A stretch of DNA of 8,096 nt from Treponema_I sp045597345. GTDB lineage: Bacteria; Spirochaetota; Spirochaetia; Treponematales; Treponemataceae. How positions within the stretch are numbered: the first letter of the stretch is position 1; each line of letters opens with the position of its first letter. The stretch is taken from the NCBI GenBank assembly GCA_045597345.1, contig JAZLJW010000120.1:1-8096 (forward strand), written 5' to 3'. Below the pieces are notes generated by a model. The model had not been told where the DNA came from and did no database searches. It saw only the letters and a program-made list of their open reading frames with translations. Of the stretch, positions 5,682 through 8,096 are shown piece after piece. The translations under genes were made by a program, and so were the position numbers.

Positions 5682-7766
5682 ATGTGTAAAAAAGTGTGTA
5701 TCTGTGTTTTGACGGTATTGTTTTGTACAGGTATGACACTTTTTGCCCAGAACACACCGGCAACCTTACCGGTTCATCAGCGTACGGCGCAACGATATGC
5801 TGATTTAGCCATTCAGTCATACCTTGTTGACGCTGTAGATACTGCGGTCAACTATGCAGAAATGGCTCTGGCTTACGATGCCAGTAATGCAGACGCGTTG
5901 TATGTCCGTGGACTCTGTTCCCGGCAGTCAGGCGACCATCGTGCGGAATACCTCAAATACTTTGAAGACGCACTGGCATCCGGTGCTTTTTATAATTACT
6001 CAAAAGATACAGTAAGAATTGCGCTTGCGCAGGAATATCTATTGCAGCGTCGGTTTACTGATGTCCTTGCAATGATTGATGCTGAGCCTAAACTGTTGAC
6101 TGCCGAATCCCAGTATTTACGCGGAACCAGTTTATATGCTACCGGTAAACTGAAGGAAGCCCGTACATTAATTGCCACTGCCTGGCGGTTGTATCCCCGG
6201 GACATCCGATTCCCTAAGCTGTTCTTTACTTCAGAAAAACCTGAAGTTACAGAAGGGATTCCATCGTTTGCTGCTGGCGCAAAAGAATTAGGATTGCTTC
6301 TGCTGAAAAATCTGCCTTCGTGGACCGATACCTGTCCTGAATTAAACCTGTATGCTGCAGCTTTTGTACCTGCATCAGAAGGTCGTCGTCTTTTAAAGCA
6401 GTATACCGGAGCGGTGTACATGAAAGACCGCATTCCCTATTACGCAACTGTTGGGCTTAGTTCTGCCTACCTTACTGCTGATGAAGCCGTAGAACGTTTT
6501 GAAAAGTTATGTAATGGAACTGTAGTATTTGCTGATCTTCAGGAGTTTACCCAGGTTCTGGCACAAATACCGGCAGAAGATTCACACGACGCACTTATCC
6601 AGTTCAGGGAATGGCTTGCTGATTTTTCAGGTATCATACTCATCGATACTGATGACAACGGGTTTGTTTCGGTACAGTATCGAAACGGCAGACCGCTGCT
6701 TGCAACCTGTGATATCCAGCTTGATCAGGTTTCTGACTGGCAGTGTGCCTTTGACTATGGCATGCCCCGTCAATTCGTCGATTTAAATGCTGATACAACG
6801 GTTACCTATGCGCGGTATCCATGGGTTACCTCAGTGCATACTGCAAAACAAAGCTGGGAATTGCTGCCGGATTCTGTTTCCTGGCCTTCCATAGCTGTTG
6901 AACCCTGTGCATTTTTACCGGAAGTTCCTCATACTCGGGATTTCTACATTCCGATTGTTGAATATCATGGCATACTTCCCGATGAGCAACTGTTACGTCC
7001 CTATGCCTGGAAACTGAGTTATGCGTATGACATTACATTGATGCATCGTTTTGAGTATCAGTTGCAGGATGGAAAAATCATTTCCTGCCTGATAGAAACT
7101 CCAGAACAGGATTTGGCTGTCACTACTTTTGTTGACAGTATTCCTTCATATCGGGTTACTGATCTCAACAGTGATGGATTTACTGATGTAGTTGAATATT
7201 ATGAAGTTGTCGAAAACGAACCTTCTGAAGAAGAACGGGAACTGACCCGGCGATTATACGGTCCATTTACTCCAGATGCATTTGTACGGTTATCACGGAT
7301 GGAAATTGAAAGTGAAGCACTTGATTTGCAGGGATTTGTCTATGATATTGACCGTAACGGGCTGGAAACTCTTTTCTGGGATATGAAGTCTGATGGATCG
7401 TTCAGTCAGAAGGTAACCAAAGAAGCAGACCGTTCTTCACTGTCATTTACCCTGATTGACCCACTGCAGGATGAAACCATCGTTATTACCACGTTTGCTG
7501 ATGGTACGGTTTCTGTTAACTATAACGGAATAGACTTACCCGTTGCTTACGACAGAGAAAATGATTTTTACTGGATAAACGAAACAGATGATGCTATTGA
7601 TGAACTTAAGGATACTGCAATGCTGCTTCGCCAGGCGGTAATTGCTGAAACGGGAGAGAAACCGGCAGGCAGCATATCAGTAACCATTGATGAAGTTATG
7701 TATCGTGTTTCAAAAAATGCTGATCAGATCTTCGGTACACGTCGTCTTGATGAGGATTTGCGCTAA
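5682..7766 (+). CDS. Secreted TPR-like protein with calcium-loop-like motifs, function unknown
   Basis: I do not recognise this 694-residue protein. It begins with a signal peptide: a KK charge, a hydrophobic stretch (5-21), and likely signal peptidase I cleavage after LFA or LFAQ near residues 22-23. It should therefore be periplasmic or exported. The signal region has four cysteines (2, 6, 8, 15), but none fits a lipobox well. The N-terminal third is helical and TPR-like, notably about 40-77 (YAEMALAYDASNADALYVRG) and 141-174 (YLRGTSLYATGKLKEARTL). The remainder looks beta-rich, with aspartate-rich loops: DTDDNGFVS (322-330), DLNSDGFTDVVE (494-505), DIDRNGLET (555-563) and DMKSDGSF (567-574). 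The second fits the EF-hand loop pattern at positions 1, 3, 5, 6, 9 and 12. The gene lies 61 bp after ftsH and 40 bp before lepA, with no clear promoter, so it may share their message. Helical repeats plus metal-stabilised loops suggest a scaffold or surface role, which is inference. Confidence 0.85.
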   Translation: MCKKVCICVLTVLFCTGMTLFAQNTPATLPVHQRTAQRYADLAIQSYLVDAVDTAVNYAEMALAYDASNADALYVRGLCSRQSGDHRAEYLKYFEDALASGAFYNYSKDTVRIALAQEYLLQRRFTDVLAMIDAEPKLLTAESQYLRGTSLYATGKLKEARTLIATAWRLYPRDIRFPKLFFTSEKPEVTEGIPSFAAGAKELGLLLLKNLPSWTDTCPELNLYAAAFVPASEGRRLLKQYTGAVYMKDRIPYYATVGLSSAYLTADEAVERFEKLCNGTVVFADLQEFTQVLAQIPAEDSHDALIQFREWLADFSGIILIDTDDNGFVSVQYRNGRPLLATCDIQLDQVSDWQCAFDYGMPRQFVDLNADTTVTYARYPWVTSVHTAKQSWELLPDSVSWPSIAVEPCAFLPEVPHTRDFYIPIVEYHGILPDEQLLRPYAWKLSYAYDITLMHRFEYQLQDGKIISCLIETPEQDLAVTTFVDSIPSYRVTDLNSDGFTDVVEYYEVVENEPSEEERELTRRLYGPFTPDAFVRLSRMEIESEALDLQGFVYDIDRNGLETLFWDMKSDGSFSQKVTKEADRSSLSFTLIDPLQDETIVITTFADGTVSVNYNGIDLPVAYDRENDFYWINETDDAIDELKDTAMLLRQAVIAETGEKPAGSISVTIDEVMYRVSKNADQIFGTRRLDEDLR

Positions 7767-7806
7767 ACTAGACACCGCCCTGTAATCCCAGTAAAATTAA
7801 GGCCAA

Positions 7807-8096
7807 ATGACTGATTTATCTCTTAAACGCAACTTCTGTATTGTTGCCCATATTGACCACGGTAAGTCTACTCTTTCAGACCGCCTTATCCAGAAAGCAA
7901 AAATCATTGATGACCGCAATTTCCAGAACCAGATTCTGGACAGTATGGATATTGAGCGTGAACGTGGCATTACCATTAAAAGCCAGGCAGTAACCATTCC
8001 GTATACTGCAAAAGACGGCAAAACCTACGAACTGAACTTTGTTGATACTCCCGGACACGTAGACTTTTCCTATGAAGTTTCACGCGCCATTGCTTC
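7807..8096 (+). CDS. lepA: Elongation factor 4 (LepA), 5' part only
   Basis: LepA is a ribosome-binding translational GTPase involved in elongation or initiation quality under stress. Only the first 96 codons are present, and the frame is open at the window edge. They match the family almost continuously: G1 loop AHIDHGKST (14-22), LDSMDIERERGITIKSQ with the switch I threonine T56 (44-60), and G3 DTPGHVDFSYEVSRAIA (80-96). The SMD(I/L)ERERGITIK string separates LepA from EF-G. The ATG at 7807 is preceded by AAGG (7799-7802) with a four-base gap, a moderate site. It follows the TPR-like protein gene by 40 bp, with no terminator between. Confidence 0.96.
   Translation, partial: MTDLSLKRNFCIVAHIDHGKSTLSDRLIQKAKIIDDRNFQNQILDSMDIERERGITIKSQAVTIPYTAKDGKTYELNFVDTPGHVDFSYEVSRAIA

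Noticed and set aside
5682..5750. Lipoprotein signal at Cys15 of the TPR-like protein
   Set aside because: The residues before the cysteine (VLF) do not fit a lipobox, which needs a small residue at -1. Signal peptidase I cleavage after LFA fits better.
1..8096. Search for a novel defence, phage or mobile gene system
   Set aside because: All full-length genes except the one at 5682-7766 belong to known housekeeping families, and no integrase, transposase, CRISPR repeat or toxin-antitoxin pair is visible.

Overview
This 8.1-kb window looks like chromosomal housekeeping DNA of a spirochaete, most likely a Treponema relative. The basis is gene content and order (ispE, spoVG, tRNA-Gln, rplY, tilS, ftsH, lepA), the SpoVG and Ctc-type L25 sequences, and a tRNA gene without an encoded CCA. 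I made the genus call from memory of gene orders, not from a search. No phage, IS element, CRISPR array or defence system is visible. The oddities are a large GC-rich palindrome, unusual initiation and termination signals, and one unrecognised secreted protein.

Positions 1-399 form a divergent intergenic region. The first seven codons of an unidentified minus-strand gene lie at 1-21, with a good ribosome binding site and an extended -10 promoter. A GC-rich palindrome (about 192-354) follows an AT-rich stretch. A TTGACA-17-TAGTAT promoter (363-391) places ispE transcription only about two bases before its ATG, so ispE may be leaderless.

Positions 400-2418 hold ispE (isoprenoid precursor synthesis), spoVG (nucleic-acid-binding regulator), a tRNA-Gln(UUG) gene and rplY (ribosomal protein L25). 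All are on the plus strand and tightly spaced, and they end at a strong intrinsic terminator at 2373-2418.

Positions 2428-5620 hold tilS and ftsH, which overlap by 8 bp. The tilS ATG lies nine bases after the terminator T-tract, with no obvious promoter or Shine-Dalgarno sequence, so readthrough or attenuation may control this pair. Positions 5682-7766 encode a 694-residue secreted protein of unknown function, with N-terminal TPR-like helices and several calcium-loop-like DxNxDG motifs. The window ends inside lepA (7807 onward).

The order ispE-spoVG-rplY-tilS-ftsH is a condensed form of an arrangement known in Bacillus and partly in Borrelia. It joins genes for translation accuracy (rplY, tilS, tRNA-Gln, lepA) with membrane proteolysis (ftsH). 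The pth gene usually found after rplY is absent here.
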